From NCBI RefSeq assembly GCF_021976095.1, contig NW_025813526.1, positions 10,319,577-10,383,576 of the forward strand: 64,000 nt of DNA. Reading direction: 5' to 3'. The stretch's first letter is position 1, and each line of letters starts with the position of its first letter. The translations under genes were made by a program, and so were the position numbers. Positions 32,616 to 43,950 of this stretch are shown here, one piece after another. Below the pieces are notes generated by a model. The model made no database searches, was not told the DNA's origin, and saw only the letters and a program-made list of their open reading frames with translations. This DNA comes from Xenia sp. Carnegie-2017. Its lineage: Eukaryota > Cnidaria > Anthozoa > Malacalcyonacea > Xeniidae.

Positions 32616-34950
32616 TATATGTGTGTAGTGATGTAGAGAAAAATCACAAAACTACAGATTCAGCCCGACAAGCCTGTTTCGTGATTGCTCACTCTTCAGA
32701 GGATTTAATGAATAAAATACTTAATGCTTAAAATATATATACAAGATGACGGAAGTTAGTGTATTAATCAAGGTGTATAGTTTCAAGTTAGATGACGGAA
32801 GTTGGAGTATTAGATAAGGTGTATGGTTACAAGTTACATAGGAGTGTTTTGGATCAATGGCGACAAGAGGAACAAGTTCGTTGCGTTTATTTAGGGATGA
32901 TTTGGATGGTTGGTAGAGGATGAAGAATTTTTCTTTGAGGCAAAGGTTGCATCTTTTACTGGTGCTGTTGTATGGTTTGCTGTGTGTGATGATGTTCCAT
33001 GAGATGTCGTGGTCCATATTTCTGTCTTTAAGGGTCCAAATGTGCTTACTGAACTCGGTCGAGTTTCGTAGATTTTTGTGGCGGAAAGAGGCAGTGTGAT
33101 TTCTATGTCTAGTCTTAAATTCGTTTTCTGTAAGTCCAATGTACGTCTCAGTTGTGTTATTGTCTTTGCGTTTTACAGTAGCTTGGTAAACAGCGGATGA
33201 CTGCAGGCAGTTTCCGTTAAGTGGGCAGTTTTGTTTTTGTCGGCAGTTTCATGTTTTTGTAAGTGTCTTTTTGTTCGCGGTGTTGTCGTTAGTTTTGTCT
33301 GATGTTCTCAGTATATGTTTGTTATGGTTGTTGATTATTTGTTCGATATTGTTCATGCAGCTGTAGCTGAGTTTGATGGTGTTACGGTTGAATATTTTCC
33401 TGAGTTTATGGTCTATGGGGAAGTGTTTGTCGATTAATAAAAGGAATTTGTGGCCAATGTTCGTGTAGACATTTTTGCTGAATGGAGGGTTGTAACAAGG
33501 TATATTTTGTCGAAGTCTGTTTTTCCGTTTGGTAGTAGCGTCTGAGTTGAATTTTAGTGTGTATCGGTATCCGTTTTCCTCGAGTGCTTTTTATTATGGT
33601 GCAGTTAAATGGTCAAATGATGCTTTGTCGGATGATAGTGAAGATAGACGTTTGTTGATGGCGTCGGGTATGTTCTTCGTTATGCTTGGTGGATGGTTGC
33701 TTTCGCTGTGGACGTATTGCAGAGAAGTGTTGGGTTTTGTATAAGGGCGATATGAAAAATTGTTAAGATTGAAGGTGATGTCAAGGAAGTTGATGATTTT
33801 TTTGTTTGCTTCAATAGTTATGCGTAGTCCATTGTTGTTGAATATCCGGCATATTTCCTTTTTGATGTTCTCTGTTTCTCGTGGTGTGGTGTTTGAAATG
33901 GCAAGTCCGTCGTCTCGATAAAGTCCTATGTCTGTTGTGATGTTTTGTAGTTGAGAAAGGAGGTAGCTTCCTACGAGTTCGCATGTCTCAGCTCCGTCGA
34001 AGCTACCCATTGTGACGTCGAATGTTGAGTTATATTTCTTTTACCAGGGTTGTTGGTTGTGTATAAGGAATGAATTCTTAGCGTGTATAATGTTGTTTTT
34101 TTTCGGCGTTTGTGATGTTGTCGTAGGTTGATGCAAAATCCAGTGCTTTGTTTAGTAGGTCTTGATTAATGGATGGATAAAAGTATACGATGTCGAAGGA
34201 TATGAAGGTGACGCTTTTTTTTTTGTGTTTGATAGATTTGAACCACTGGATCACAGATGATGAGTTTTTCCATTGGTTGTATGAGATTTTTTTATGATGT
34301 TGCTGTTAATTCTGTCCAGTGTTTTCTTGCTAATTTTACCAGCTTCAGATTTTGTTGGGTTGATAAGTCGGCAGGTTGGTTTATTCGTAAAGTTTGGTTT
34401 ATGGTCTTTGAGTGTTATGAATGCATTTTCATGGGCAGTGGCTTCTACTCTGTCAGATATACCCAGTCTTGATGTGATAATGTGGTCTTCAGTGTGGATG
34501 GCTTTTATTGTGTCGGCGTTTGATTTCTTGTATGATTTTGTGATGTTTTGTTCAAGGAGGTCGTAGTATGCTGGCTTGTCTAGTTTTTAGAAATTTGTTG
34601 TTTTGTCGGCAGCGATTAGTAGCTTCGTTTCGTGTCTCATGGTAGTGGTGTGGTCTTTCATTTTGTTAAGGAATGTGCTGTTCACGTCTTTAAACTTTAT
34701 CGATTGTATCATTTTCGTCATGTCTTTCTCGAAATCTTTTAGGTCGTCGATCGGTGGAGGGTTTTTAGTACTCTTGAAGCCATAGGTATCTTTATAATCG
34801 GTGGTAGCTTTACAGCGCATATTACGAAGGAAGGTCTCAGATTTTTCAATAAGTCGTTGTAAGTATTCATTCGGTGATGGTACAGGAATGTTCTTGATGC
34901 TGTAGAATTTCTCCATTGCGAATTATCGTAGAGTGCTCAACAAAAATTTA
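32616..34950 (-). pseudogene. PLE-1 copy B: longest Penelope-like copy in the window
   Basis: Minus-strand relic with a start at 34916 (MEKFYSIKNIPVPSPNEYL), an N-terminal helical domain, a reverse transcriptase with FITLKDHKPNF-type segment (about 34400), [18 protein letters not shown] and [10 protein letters not shown] (33890-34010), the linker, CNCR/CPLNGNC Cys cluster and a GIY-YIG-type endonuclease (about 32950-33180). PLE proteins copy RNA at exposed DNA ends and cut target DNA with the endonuclease. The frame is interrupted several times, so it is dead. It lies head-to-tail with copy C. Confidence 0.85.
32662..32704 (-). ncRNA. PLE-1 hammerhead ribozyme, core intact
   Basis: Minus strand: upstream ATCCT, core CTGAAGA (complement of 32693-32699), perfect helix II GTGA/TCAC with GCAA loop, GAAAC, short loop, GTC and GGGCT. 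Core and helix II are canonical; helix I has one wobble and one mismatch. Predicted to cleave after the C of GTC, possibly weakly. Confidence 0.7.
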
Positions 34951-35113
34951 TCTTGGAGCGTAATAGGAAGTTTATAATTTATGATTTTCCGTATAAAACA
35001 GTGCTCGATGCCCGAGAGCTGAGCGTAAATATGTGTAGTGCTGTAGAGAAAGATCACAAACTACAGATTCATCCCGACAAGCCTGTTTCGTGATTGCTCA
35101 ATCTTCAGGGGAT
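34951..35113 (-). repeat. PLE-1 end repeat between copies B and C
   Basis: Junction repeat shared with 1-410 and 32616-32710 (GCATCGAGCACTG-type and CAGGCTTGTC words). It links two copies in the same orientation, the tandem layout usual for Penelope-like elements. Confidence 0.75.
35071..35113 (-). ncRNA. PLE-1 type I hammerhead ribozyme, best helix I
   Basis: On the minus strand: ATCCC, CTGAAGA, TTGA-GCAA-TCAC, GAAAC, AGGCTT, GTC, GGGAT. ATCCC and GGGAT pair fully as helix I. All core bases match the hammerhead consensus; only the first helix II pair (T-C) is off. A two-pair helix III closes a six-base loop, the minimal form known from PLEs. Predicted cleavage lies between 35076 and 35075. 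Confidence 0.75.
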
Positions 35114-36388
35114 TTAATGAATAAAATACTTAAATGCTTAAAATATATATACAAGATGACGGAAGTTAGTGTATTAATCAAGGTGTATAGTTTCAAGTTT
35201 GATGACGGAAGTTAGAGTATTAATTAAGGTGTATGGTTACAAATTACATAGGAGTGTTTTCGATCGATGGCGACAAGAGGAACAAGTTCGTTGCGTTTAT
35301 TGAGGGATGATTTGGATGGTTGGTAGAGGATGAAGAATCTTTTTTGAGGCAAAGGTTGCATCTTTTACTGGTGCTGTTGTATGGTTTGCTGTGTGTGATG
35401 ATGTTCCATGAGATGTCATGGTCGATATTGCTGTCTTTAAGGGTCCAAATGTGCTTACTGAACTCGGTCGAGTTTCGTAGTATTTTGTGGCGGAAAGAGG
35501 CAGTGTGATTTCTATGTATAGTCTTAAATTCGTTTTCTGTAAGTCCAATGTACGTATCAGTTGTGTTATTGTCTTTGCGTTTTACAGTAGCTTGGTAAAC
35601 AACGGATGACTGCAGGCAGTTTCCGTTAAGTGAGCAGTTTTGTTTTTGTCGGCAGTTGCATGTTTTTGTAAGTGTCTTTTTGTTCGCGGTGTTGTCGTTA
35701 GTTTTGTCTGATGTTCTCAGTATATGTTTGTTATGGTTGTTGATTATTTGTTCGATATTGTTCATGCAGCTGTAGCTGAGTTTGATGGTGTTACGGTTGA
35801 ATATTTTCCTGAGTTTATGGTCTATGGGGAAGTGTTTGTCGATTAATGAAAGGAACTTGTGGCCAATGTTCGTGTAGACGTTTTTGCTAAATGGAGGGTT
35901 TTACCAAAGTATATTTTGTCGAGGTCTTTTTTTACGTTTGGTAGTAGCGTCTGAGTCGAATTTTAGTGTGTATCGGTATCCGTTTTCGTCGAGTGCTTTT
36001 TGGTATGGTGCACTTATTTGGTCAAATGATGCTTTGTCGGATGATAGGGATGATAGACATTTGTTGATGGCGGCGGGTATGTTCGACGTTTTTGTTGGTG
36101 GATGGTTGCTTTCGCTGTGGACGTATTGCAGAGAAGTGTTGGGTTTTGTGTAAGGTCGATATGAAAAATTGTTAATATTGAGGGTGATATCAAGGAAGTC
36201 AATGAATTTTTTGCTTGCTTCGATAGTTGTGCGTAGTCCATTGTTGTTGATAATGCGGCATATTTCCTTTTTGATGTTCTCTGTTTCTCGTGGTGTGGTG
36301 TTTAAAATGGCAAGTCCGTCGTCTCCATAAAGTGCTATGTCTGTTGTGATGTTTTGTAGTTGAGAAAGGAGGTAGCTTCCTACATGTT
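35114..36388 (-). pseudogene. PLE-1 copy C, 5'-truncated
   Basis: Minus-strand copy covering endonuclease, Cys cluster and part of the reverse transcriptase. A 173-residue frame at 35244-35765 ([18 protein letters not shown]) includes [34 protein letters not shown] and [20 protein letters not shown]. This makes it the best preserved endonuclease segment. At 36388 it joins an inverted copy (D). Confidence 0.8.
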
Positions 36389-37099
36389 CACGAGAAACAG
36401 ATTACATCAAAAAGGATATATGCCGCATCTTCAACAACAATGGACTACGCATAACTATCGAAGCAAGCAAAAAAATCATCGACTTCCTTGACATCACCCT
36501 CAATCTTAACAATTTTTCATATCGACCTTACACAAAACCCAACACTTCTCTGCAATACGTCCACAGCGAAAGCAACCATCCAACAACAAAAACGTCGAAC
36601 ATACCCGCCGCCATCAACAAATGTCTATCATCCATATCATCCGACAAAGCATCATTTGACCAAATAAGTGCACCATACCAAAAAGCACTCGACGAAAACG
36701 GAAAACCGATACACACTAAAAGTCGACTCAGACGCTACTACCAAACGGAAAAAAGACCTCGACAAAATATACTTTGGTAAAAACCTCCATTTAGCAAAAA
36801 CGTCTACACGAACATTGGCCACAAGTTCCTTTCATTAATCGACAAACACTTCCCCATAGACCATAAACTCAGGAAAATATTCAACCGTAACACCATCAAA
36901 CTCAGCTACAGCTGCATGAACAATATCGAACAAATAATCAACAACCATAACAAACATATACTGAGAACATCAGACAAAACTAACGACAACACCGCGAACA
37001 AAAAGACACTTACAAAAACATGCAACTGCCGACAAAAACAAAACTGCCCACTTAACGGAAACTGCCTACAGTTATCCGTTGTTTACCAAGCTACTGTAA

Positions 37100-38978
37100 T
37101 ATGTTTGTAAATGATGATCGTCCAGGTTAATAAAAACCTGAGAAGGACTATTTTTGTTGTTGTTGACTGACGTTTCGACAACATTTGCGGTAGTCATCTT
37201 CAGAGTGAAATGAGGAGTAAACGTCAGGTTAGCCGTATTTGTTATCTGGTTCTTACTTCATTGTATTGTGAGTACAGGAAATGTGTATTGTCATTGTGGA
37301 TTAGTGTGAAATTAAATATTTTATTTTTAGTTGTGATGTGTGATTTAGGTGTGACGTTTTTACTTGTTGTAATGTGTGGGTGTCAATTGTGTATTGTAAT
37401 TGTGAATAATTTGAAGTGTAATGTTTTTAGTTGATCGTTTGTTTGTATTGTGAATAAGTCGTTTGTAAGGTGCAGGTAATTGCTGCGATCTGTTCAGGGG
37501 GGTTTGTTCCAAGTTGGTATACTAACTTTCTAATGTAAGCCGTTGTCTATAGTCAGTACTGTAAGTGATGAATTTTGCGGTGATGTTAAGCAATGTGATT
37601 AGTTTTGTTATGTTTCTTAGTAGCTCGTTTGTGCTCGGCAAGTCTTATGTTTAAGTTCCTGCCAGTTTCCCAGATATAGGAGGCATGGCAGTCGGAGCAT
37701 TTTATTTTGTAAACTGCACCTTGTCGTTCGTTGGGTTTTTCTTTGTCATTTATGTTCGTTAGTACTTGTCGTAGCTTTGTGATTGGTTTATGTGCGCAAC
37801 GTATGTTGTATGGTCGTAAGATACGCGAGATAGTCTCAGACGTACCTTTGATGTAAGGTATCGTTTGCTGTTGTCACTGAGTTGTTCGTTTCGTTAGGTT
37901 GGTTGGGTTTGTAAGTTTTGCGATTGATAAAGTCAGAGTTATAGTTGTTTTTGTTAAAAACACGTTTGAAATAGTTGTTTTCGTTTTGTAGAGCGTCCGG
38001 TGAATCACATATGATTTGTGCACGTCTTGTTAATGTTCTGATTGTGGTGGCTTTGTGTGATGTAGGGTTGTAAGATGATTGGTCTAGTAGTCGGTCAGTA
38101 TGTGTTGGCTTGCGATAAACTGTTGTTCCTAGTTTTTGATTGTCATGTTTTACCAAACAGTCCAGAAAAGAAGAGTTCCGTTTTCTTCGACATCTTTGGT
38201 AAATTGTATGTGGCTGTTCTGTTTGTTGATGTGAGTAAGGAAATGATCAATGTCGTCTGCATGTAGTGCTGTGATTGTGTCATCTACGTAGCGAAACAAA
38301 AAAGGTAGTGCTTTTTTGTGAGTCATGAGCGCCTGTTCCTCTATAGATTGCATTACAATTTCAGCAACTACAACAGAAAGGGGTGAGCACATTGCTCTCC
38401 CATGTAATTGTTTGTAGTGTGTTCCTTTGTATTGGAAGTAAGTCGAGGTGAGGCAGAGCTCCAGTAACTCCATAATGTCTTCTGTCGGTAATGGCAGTAC
38501 GTCCGTGGTGTTTGTAATGAGGGATTTTTACCAACTTGGAACAAGCCTCCTGAAAAGATAACAGCAATTACCGGCACCTTACAAACGACTTATTCACAAT
38601 ACAAACAAACGATCAACTGAAAACATTACACTTCAAACTAATTCACAATGACAATACACAATTGACACCCACACATTACAACTAAAAACGTCACACCTAA
38701 ATCACACATCACAACTAAAAATAAAATATTTCACTTCACACTTCTCCACAATGACAATACACATTTCCTGTGCACACAATACAATGACGTAAGAACCAGA
38801 TAACAAATACGGCTAACTTGACGTTTACTCCTCATTTGACTCTGAAGATGACTACCGCTAATTTTGTCGAAACGTCAGTCAACAACAAGAAAAACAGTCC
38901 TTCTCAGGACTTTATTAACCTGGACGATCATCATTTACAAACATATGACGATACTCCCGGGTTCAAACCATGTACTTT
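37100..38978 (-). mobile_element. PLE-3 Penelope-like element with long inverted ends
   Basis: Insertion in copy D. The central minus-strand part encodes a reverse transcriptase: KQLHGRAMCSPLSVVVAEI and FRYVDDTITAL (38150-38473), then KLGTTVYRKPTHTDRLLDQS (about 38080-38150). No endonuclease domain is present. The outer about 370 bp on each side (37100-37500 and 38550-38978) are inverted copies of each other, beginning TATGTTTGTAAATGATGATC. They include the widely shared GACGTTTCGACAACAT / CTGAAGATGACTACCGC motif of such ends. The gene is truncated and broken. Confidence 0.8.
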
Positions 38979-39460
38979 AAGCTACTGTAAAACGCAAAGA
39001 GAATAACACAACTGACACGTACATTGGACTTACAGAAAACGAGTTTAAGACTAGACATAGAAATCACACTGCCTCTTTCCGTCACAAAAAACTACGAAAC
39101 TCGACCGAGCTCAGTAAGCACAATTGGACCCTTAAAGACAGCAATATTGACCACGATATCTCATGGAACATCATCATACACAGCAAACCATACAACAGCA
39201 CCAGCAAAAGATGCAAACTTTGCCTCAAAGAAAAATTCTTCGTCCTCTACCAACCATCCAAATCATCCCTCAATAAACGCAAAGAACTTGTTTCCTCTGG
39301 TCGCCATAGATCCAAAACACTCCTATGTAATTTGTAACCATACACCTTAATTAATACTCTAACTTCCGTCATCTAACTTGAAACTATACACCTTGATTAA
39401 TACACTAACTTCCGTCATCTTGTATATATATTTTAAGCATTTAAGTATTTTATTCATTAA

Positions 39461-39503
39461 ATCCCCTGAAGAGTGAGCAATCACAAAACAGGCTTGTCGG
39501 GAT
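39461..39503 (+). ncRNA. PLE-1 hammerhead at the end of copy D, one core base lost
   Basis: ATCCC at 39461-39465, CTGAAGA, perfect GTGA-GCAA-TCAC, then AAAAC where GAAAC is expected, AGGCTT, GTC and GGGAT at 39499-39503. Helices I and II are intact, but the conserved G is A, so cleavage is expected to fail. Confidence 0.65.
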
Positions 39504-39553
39504 GAATCTGTATTTTTGTGATTTTTCACAACACCCCTACCTATATATATATT

Positions 39554-39657
39554 TTGCTGTGATGGCAGTTTTATGTTCTTCAAAAATAAGGGCCATCCCG
39601 AAAGAGGAGTGTATAAAAGTGATTCAAAACTTTGCCAGACGAGTACAGGTTTGCTTA
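39554..39657 (+). pseudogene. Tc1/mariner transposase C-terminal relic, left part
   Basis: Plus-strand frame ending ...EECIKVIQNFARRVQVCL at the CACTA-like insertion. It continues at 51480 in the same frame. This is the C-terminal helix region of a mariner-family transposase. Confidence 0.7.
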
Positions 39658-39670
39658 CACTGTAAATTTT

Positions 39671-39900
39671 AAGGTGTTAATTTAACACTAAAAAGTCGTG
39701 TTAAATTAAAAGGTACAGAATAACACCATTTTGGGTGTTTTTTTCTTACTGGTGTTAAATTAACACCGAGTTTGGTGCTAAAATAGCGCCTATTCTTGGT
39801 GTTATTATAGCACTTGTTAAAGTGCTAATTTAGCCCTTAGCGTCCGGTGTCAAAATGACACTTAAATTCGTTGTTATTTTGTAACCCCTTTTCTTATTGT
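39671..39900. repeat. Left subterminal palindromic array
   Basis: Multiple variants of GGTGTTAAATTAACACC and its half sites (GTGTTA, GTGCTA, TAACAC, TAGCAC), e.g. 39673-39688 and 39751-39767. Likely transposase-binding sites by analogy with CACTA elements. Confidence 0.7.
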
Positions 39901-40129
39901 TTTATGTAAGGCCAGTTAAACACGCGACACAAAAATGCTAAGCATTAAATATATTTAAAAAAATCAAATGATTTATATGCATGTATTCACACATATAAAT
40001 ATATACAAAACATAAAACATACTATAAACAAGTCAATATATGAAACAAGTAAAGTTAAATGTATATGTATATAACTAAATATATAAAACATCTTAGAAAT
40101 ACTACTATATTATAATCTCTAAAGCCCCA

Positions 40130-43100
40130 AACTTTTCACAAACTTTTGAACTGAAACCCTTTTCTTTGCATTTGCGGGCTTACCCATAAAAACTACTTCC
40201 AAAAGGGCATAAATGTTACAGGCCTTTGGTGTATACTCCATATTAAGTACATAAAATGTACCTAGAAGTAGTACTATAGACAATGAAATTTCTATATTTT
40301 TTTTTGACAGATTTGAAAAAATTTGCCCTTCGGTAGCAATTACAAGGGGGTCCAGACTCCCTAATTCTCCCGATCCAATTAGTCGTGGGTAGGTGGTGTT
40401 TGCTATTTCATCATCAAAAGAGTCATCTTCCTAAACAGCAGCATAAACATAAACACAATTAGAATTATTAGGTCATTGAAAGTGAGACACAATATTGTCA
40501 TGTTATGACAGTAATATAATTGTATTTTTATTAAAGCAGACATAAAATTTTATCCATGCAGTTTTTATATAGTTTCGATATCTATTACTTACGCAGCAGA
40601 TCTTGAAAACTAAGCAATTTGCCGTGGATTTTTCATTCAACACAACCTGAATAATCAATGCTGTAACTGCACTCCTTATATCTGCAAAATATACAACCAA
40701 CTGATTAATATTTACAGTATACGCATTTTGCCATTGTAGATTTAAGTGCTCATGCTTTAAGATGAAACTCTACAGTGGTGGATCGAGCATAGAGTTTTTA
40801 GGGGGGGCTTGGTTTTGTGAGCAACTAAAATACGAATGTTAGAAACAAATAAATTTGCTAAATATTTTATATATAATAATAATAAATGTTCAGCGTTAAT
40901 TAAAACTTAAAAGTCATGAAAAATGCCATTTTTTATCCCTCTATGCACCACGCTGTTGACGAGAGCTTAGAGAAGTGAGCACCTCTGTGCACCCCTCCCA
41001 TAAATCCACCGCTGGAACTCTGTAAATGTACAGACTTAATTGAATACACATACCAGCTTCCTTATTAGGTTTTTGCAACAGCATGGCCTCCATCTCTGAC
41101 ATCAATATTTTTATGTGTTTCTTGTCACTATTGCCTGCACATTTCATTACATTTTGAACCATATTATTGTAATGGATAACCATGTAGCTGGCTGCATTTT
41201 GGTCTGCCAAAATTCGACCAAATTCTGCTTTTACCTATTCCAGTTGCAAAAATACAAGTTACAAAAAAAAGCAAGTTTACTGCAAAAGATGTCAACTACA
41301 ACTGGTAAAATTAGCTGCCCCATGATTTTGAGGATAGTGCTATGCAATAGTTCTGTTCAAAAAATATTTATTCTTACCTCTGAAACAAGCTGAAGAGCTG
41401 GATACTCAGTCAGTAGCTCATTCAACACTTTTGGTTCATTTATAAATTGTTGCCGCCGGTAGGGGTAGGTCAACTCCATGAGCTCTTTAATTAGTCTATA
41501 TCTTTTGTTCGTTTTCGTCATCTCGGTTACCATGTTATGTTCGTTATGCTCGGTTATGTTCTTTGCACGTTTCTGCAGTCTCACCATTATCCATATCATA
41601 AACATCATACAGCTTACGTCTTTTCATTTTTGCTTCTGGCTGCTTTTGTGTAGTTTGGGACACACAAACAGATCTTGTTGTTGAATTTGTCTTCTTTCTA
41701 CGCATGTTTTTTAATCGATTAGTGATTGCTTTCAACCGTGACCCCTGTAACGAAGAAAGTTCATGCTGTACATTATAAGAGATAGCGAGAAAAGCTATAG
41801 AATTTCTTCTAAAGATTATCTTATGCATTAAATAATATGAATACGACTTACTGTACCAGCTCCAAGTGAATCGACAAGAAAAGTATATTTTTCTACAATC
41901 ATGGACGCCACTCTTTGTTTTTCTTCTCTGGATGGAAACATTGTATGAGCTTTAATAGAAGAACAAATGTCCCTAGTAAACTCATCCCCAAGGTTTCCAT
42001 TAAGTTTTCCTGCTTGCAGTGCTTCATTCACTCTTGGAGAAAACTGTAAAATACAAAAGATAAATTTTAACATCAGAATGTGACCTATTATGAGGTATAT
42101 TATTTAACATGCAGAAAAGGAAGTTTAAAATCTTTTATCCAGTTCTTGTTCGGTTTCCTTTCTTCCACAAGTACAAAGCTTGGTGAAGGTTGATCACTCT
42201 TTTCAGATGCTAAGGTATGTCGAGGTTTACTGGATGTTGTAGGTGACGGTGTGCCTGTTGACAAATGAGCTTCTTCAATTGACGCTGAATAATTGCTGAC
42301 ATTGTCATTTATGGCAAAGGAATGACTAGTGGATAAAGCGATCTTCTGGGTGGATGGTTCAATGGTGGATGGAACATTTCTTAATGGTAGAAACTTGTCC
42401 AAGTTGTTAATCGTTGCCAATGCATTTTTGATTCGTATAACTTGCCCTCCTTTTATGCCACATGCCTTCAACAGCTCATCAGATGTATTGTTTAAAATAC
42501 CAGCTGAATCAAACTATTCAAGTACAAAAAATCAAAATTAAATTAAAAAGATATATATATGTTAATGATTGAGCGAGAGGCTCGTACAGGAGGATACTGG
42601 TCGAGTTGTTTTTTCGCTTGTACTGACCGAGACTTTGGGGAGGTCCATTCAAGCGAAAAAAGAACAGCCATTTGATGTTTGGATTGGGCTTTGACCAATC
42701 AGAACGCGCGTGAAATAAATGAAAAAATGTTTTCCAGAGGTCCCAAACGGCCAGAGGCCAAAGGCCGTTTTTTATGTCGAGAGGAACTATTTTTCTATTC
42801 GGACTGAAATATAAACGGTAAATAACGTATTTATTTCTTGTCAAGCGGTTATGGCCGTTGTTCCACAATGTAATCTTGAATTTCATGCGTAAAACTTTCG
42901 TCCCTTTCATCCATGTTTACGTTTTCTGCTATATTTTCGCTAACATTTTCCACGATATTTCCAAGCTCATCGGCATAGTAAAACTCGCTTTCCGAGTGAG
43001 AACTATCATTCAAATCCATTGTTAAAAACGTTTTCCAAATAACTTTTTTAAATTACAAAAACAGCTTAATTTATTGGCTTTAACAATTGCCAGGATTCCG

Positions 43101-43515
43101 AGGACCGGAGTAAAAAAAATGAAGTAATTTATTCGAACATCAACTTAGCATGCTGCAATAATATTGATTTGGTATTTTTACTTCATAGTCTAATGTAGTT
43201 TGGAACCACAGCAGTTGAACTTTCACTCATAATGCTTGACGTCTTAGATTACTTAGTCATTTTTTATCTTTACATTTTATTTCCCTCAATAATTTTCCCC
43301 ACTAAATTCAAGTATTGTTTTTTCGGTATGGAGTCCATATTTATCAAGCAGTGTTAACAAAAGCAACAAAAGTCGTCTAGTCACAACGGCAACACGCAAA
43401 AATTCATGCACTAGTGCTAAATTTAATTTTATACACATACCTCTTCATCTTCAAGAATAGAAATTACACTGTCCTTTACCCCTGCCTTCTTAAGATTATC
43501 AAGCAACGTGGAATC
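40130..43515 (-). CDS. CACTA-like element gene 1: SAM-like N-terminus, multi-exon
   Basis: Minus-strand gene with plausible splice sites. Exon 1 (43443-43515) encodes MDSTLLDNLKKAGVKDSV and ends at a GTATGT donor. Exon 2 (about 42115-42515) continues a SAM/HhH-like helix region (LKACGIKGGQVIRIKNAL) and then a Ser/Thr/Pro linker. Exon 3 (41865-42043) reads FSPRVNEALQAGKLNG and SREEKQRVASMIVEKY. Exon 4 (41600-41748) has SRLKAITNRLKNMRRK. Later exons at 41360-41560, 40990-41230, 40580-40690 and 40130-40430 end in a hydrophobic FYVLNMEYTPKACNIY segment. I recall this SAM-plus-helical family from many animal genomes without a known function. Exon edges are approximate. Confidence 0.6.
42849..43019 (-). 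CDS. Small acidic frame inside an intron of gene 1
   Basis: 56 codons starting MDLNDSSHSESEFYYADELG and ending at the stop near 42849. Acidic and Asn/Glu-rich, no match recognised. The surrounding 42560-43030 is less AT-rich than the flanking intron and may be a separate small insertion or the first exon of another gene. Confidence 0.35.
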   Translation of the reverse strand: MDLNDSSHSESEFYYADELGNIVENVSENIAENVNMDERDESFTHEIQDYIVEQRP

Positions 43516-43950
43516 CATCCGACCTTAAACGTATAAAAATTTGTAAAACACAAATACAAAAATTTCTACATGAAATATAAGCACGAGGAGAAGTATGTGT
43601 CACAAGAAATTTCATAAGAAAATACATTCAAAAAAGCTTTGTATTTACCTTTTTAAAACAAGGGAGAACGTCGAAAGCAAATAACTTAAATCCAATGGCT
43701 CTTTAAGCCTGGTAATATTGACTTTTACGTTTAGTTCACAATAAAATATAATTTGGCAACGCTGCTCAAACAGGTGAAATCACGATGAAAATCATGAAAT
43801 GAAATATGAAACAGTTTGACAGTGACAGTTGGCTATAAGCATTTTACCGCGTTTTTGCATATAGTCGCTAATATCACATTTCACACCATATACCAAGTTG
43901 AGCCGGCACTCTCTTCAGAAGTGAATTGTATTCTTGAAGTGAATTATGTC

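Larger units (their letters stand above)
36389..39503 (+). pseudogene. PLE-1 copy D, inverted and interrupted by PLE-3
   Basis: Plus-strand copy in two parts, 36389-37099 and 38979-39503, separated by PLE-3. The first part encodes the end of the reverse transcriptase and the linker through [18 protein letters not shown]. The second resumes with the endonuclease (TYIGLTENEFKTR-like) and the normal 3' tail with a hammerhead. A 12-bp duplication AAGCTACTGTAA at 37088-37099 and 38979-38990 flanks the insertion. Confidence 0.85.

Noticed and set aside
31377-32647. Repeated frames of 65-115 codons on both strands of the satellite
   Set aside because: They recur because the 235-bp unit repeats. They lack start context and protein features, and frames on both strands are equally open.
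37165-38890. CTGAAGATGACTACCGC...GTCGAAACG in the PLE-3 ends as a further hammerhead
   Set aside because: It has CTGAAGA and GAAAC, but helix II does not pair in the canonical register and I find no helix I partner. It is a common PLE end motif, so I leave it uncalled.
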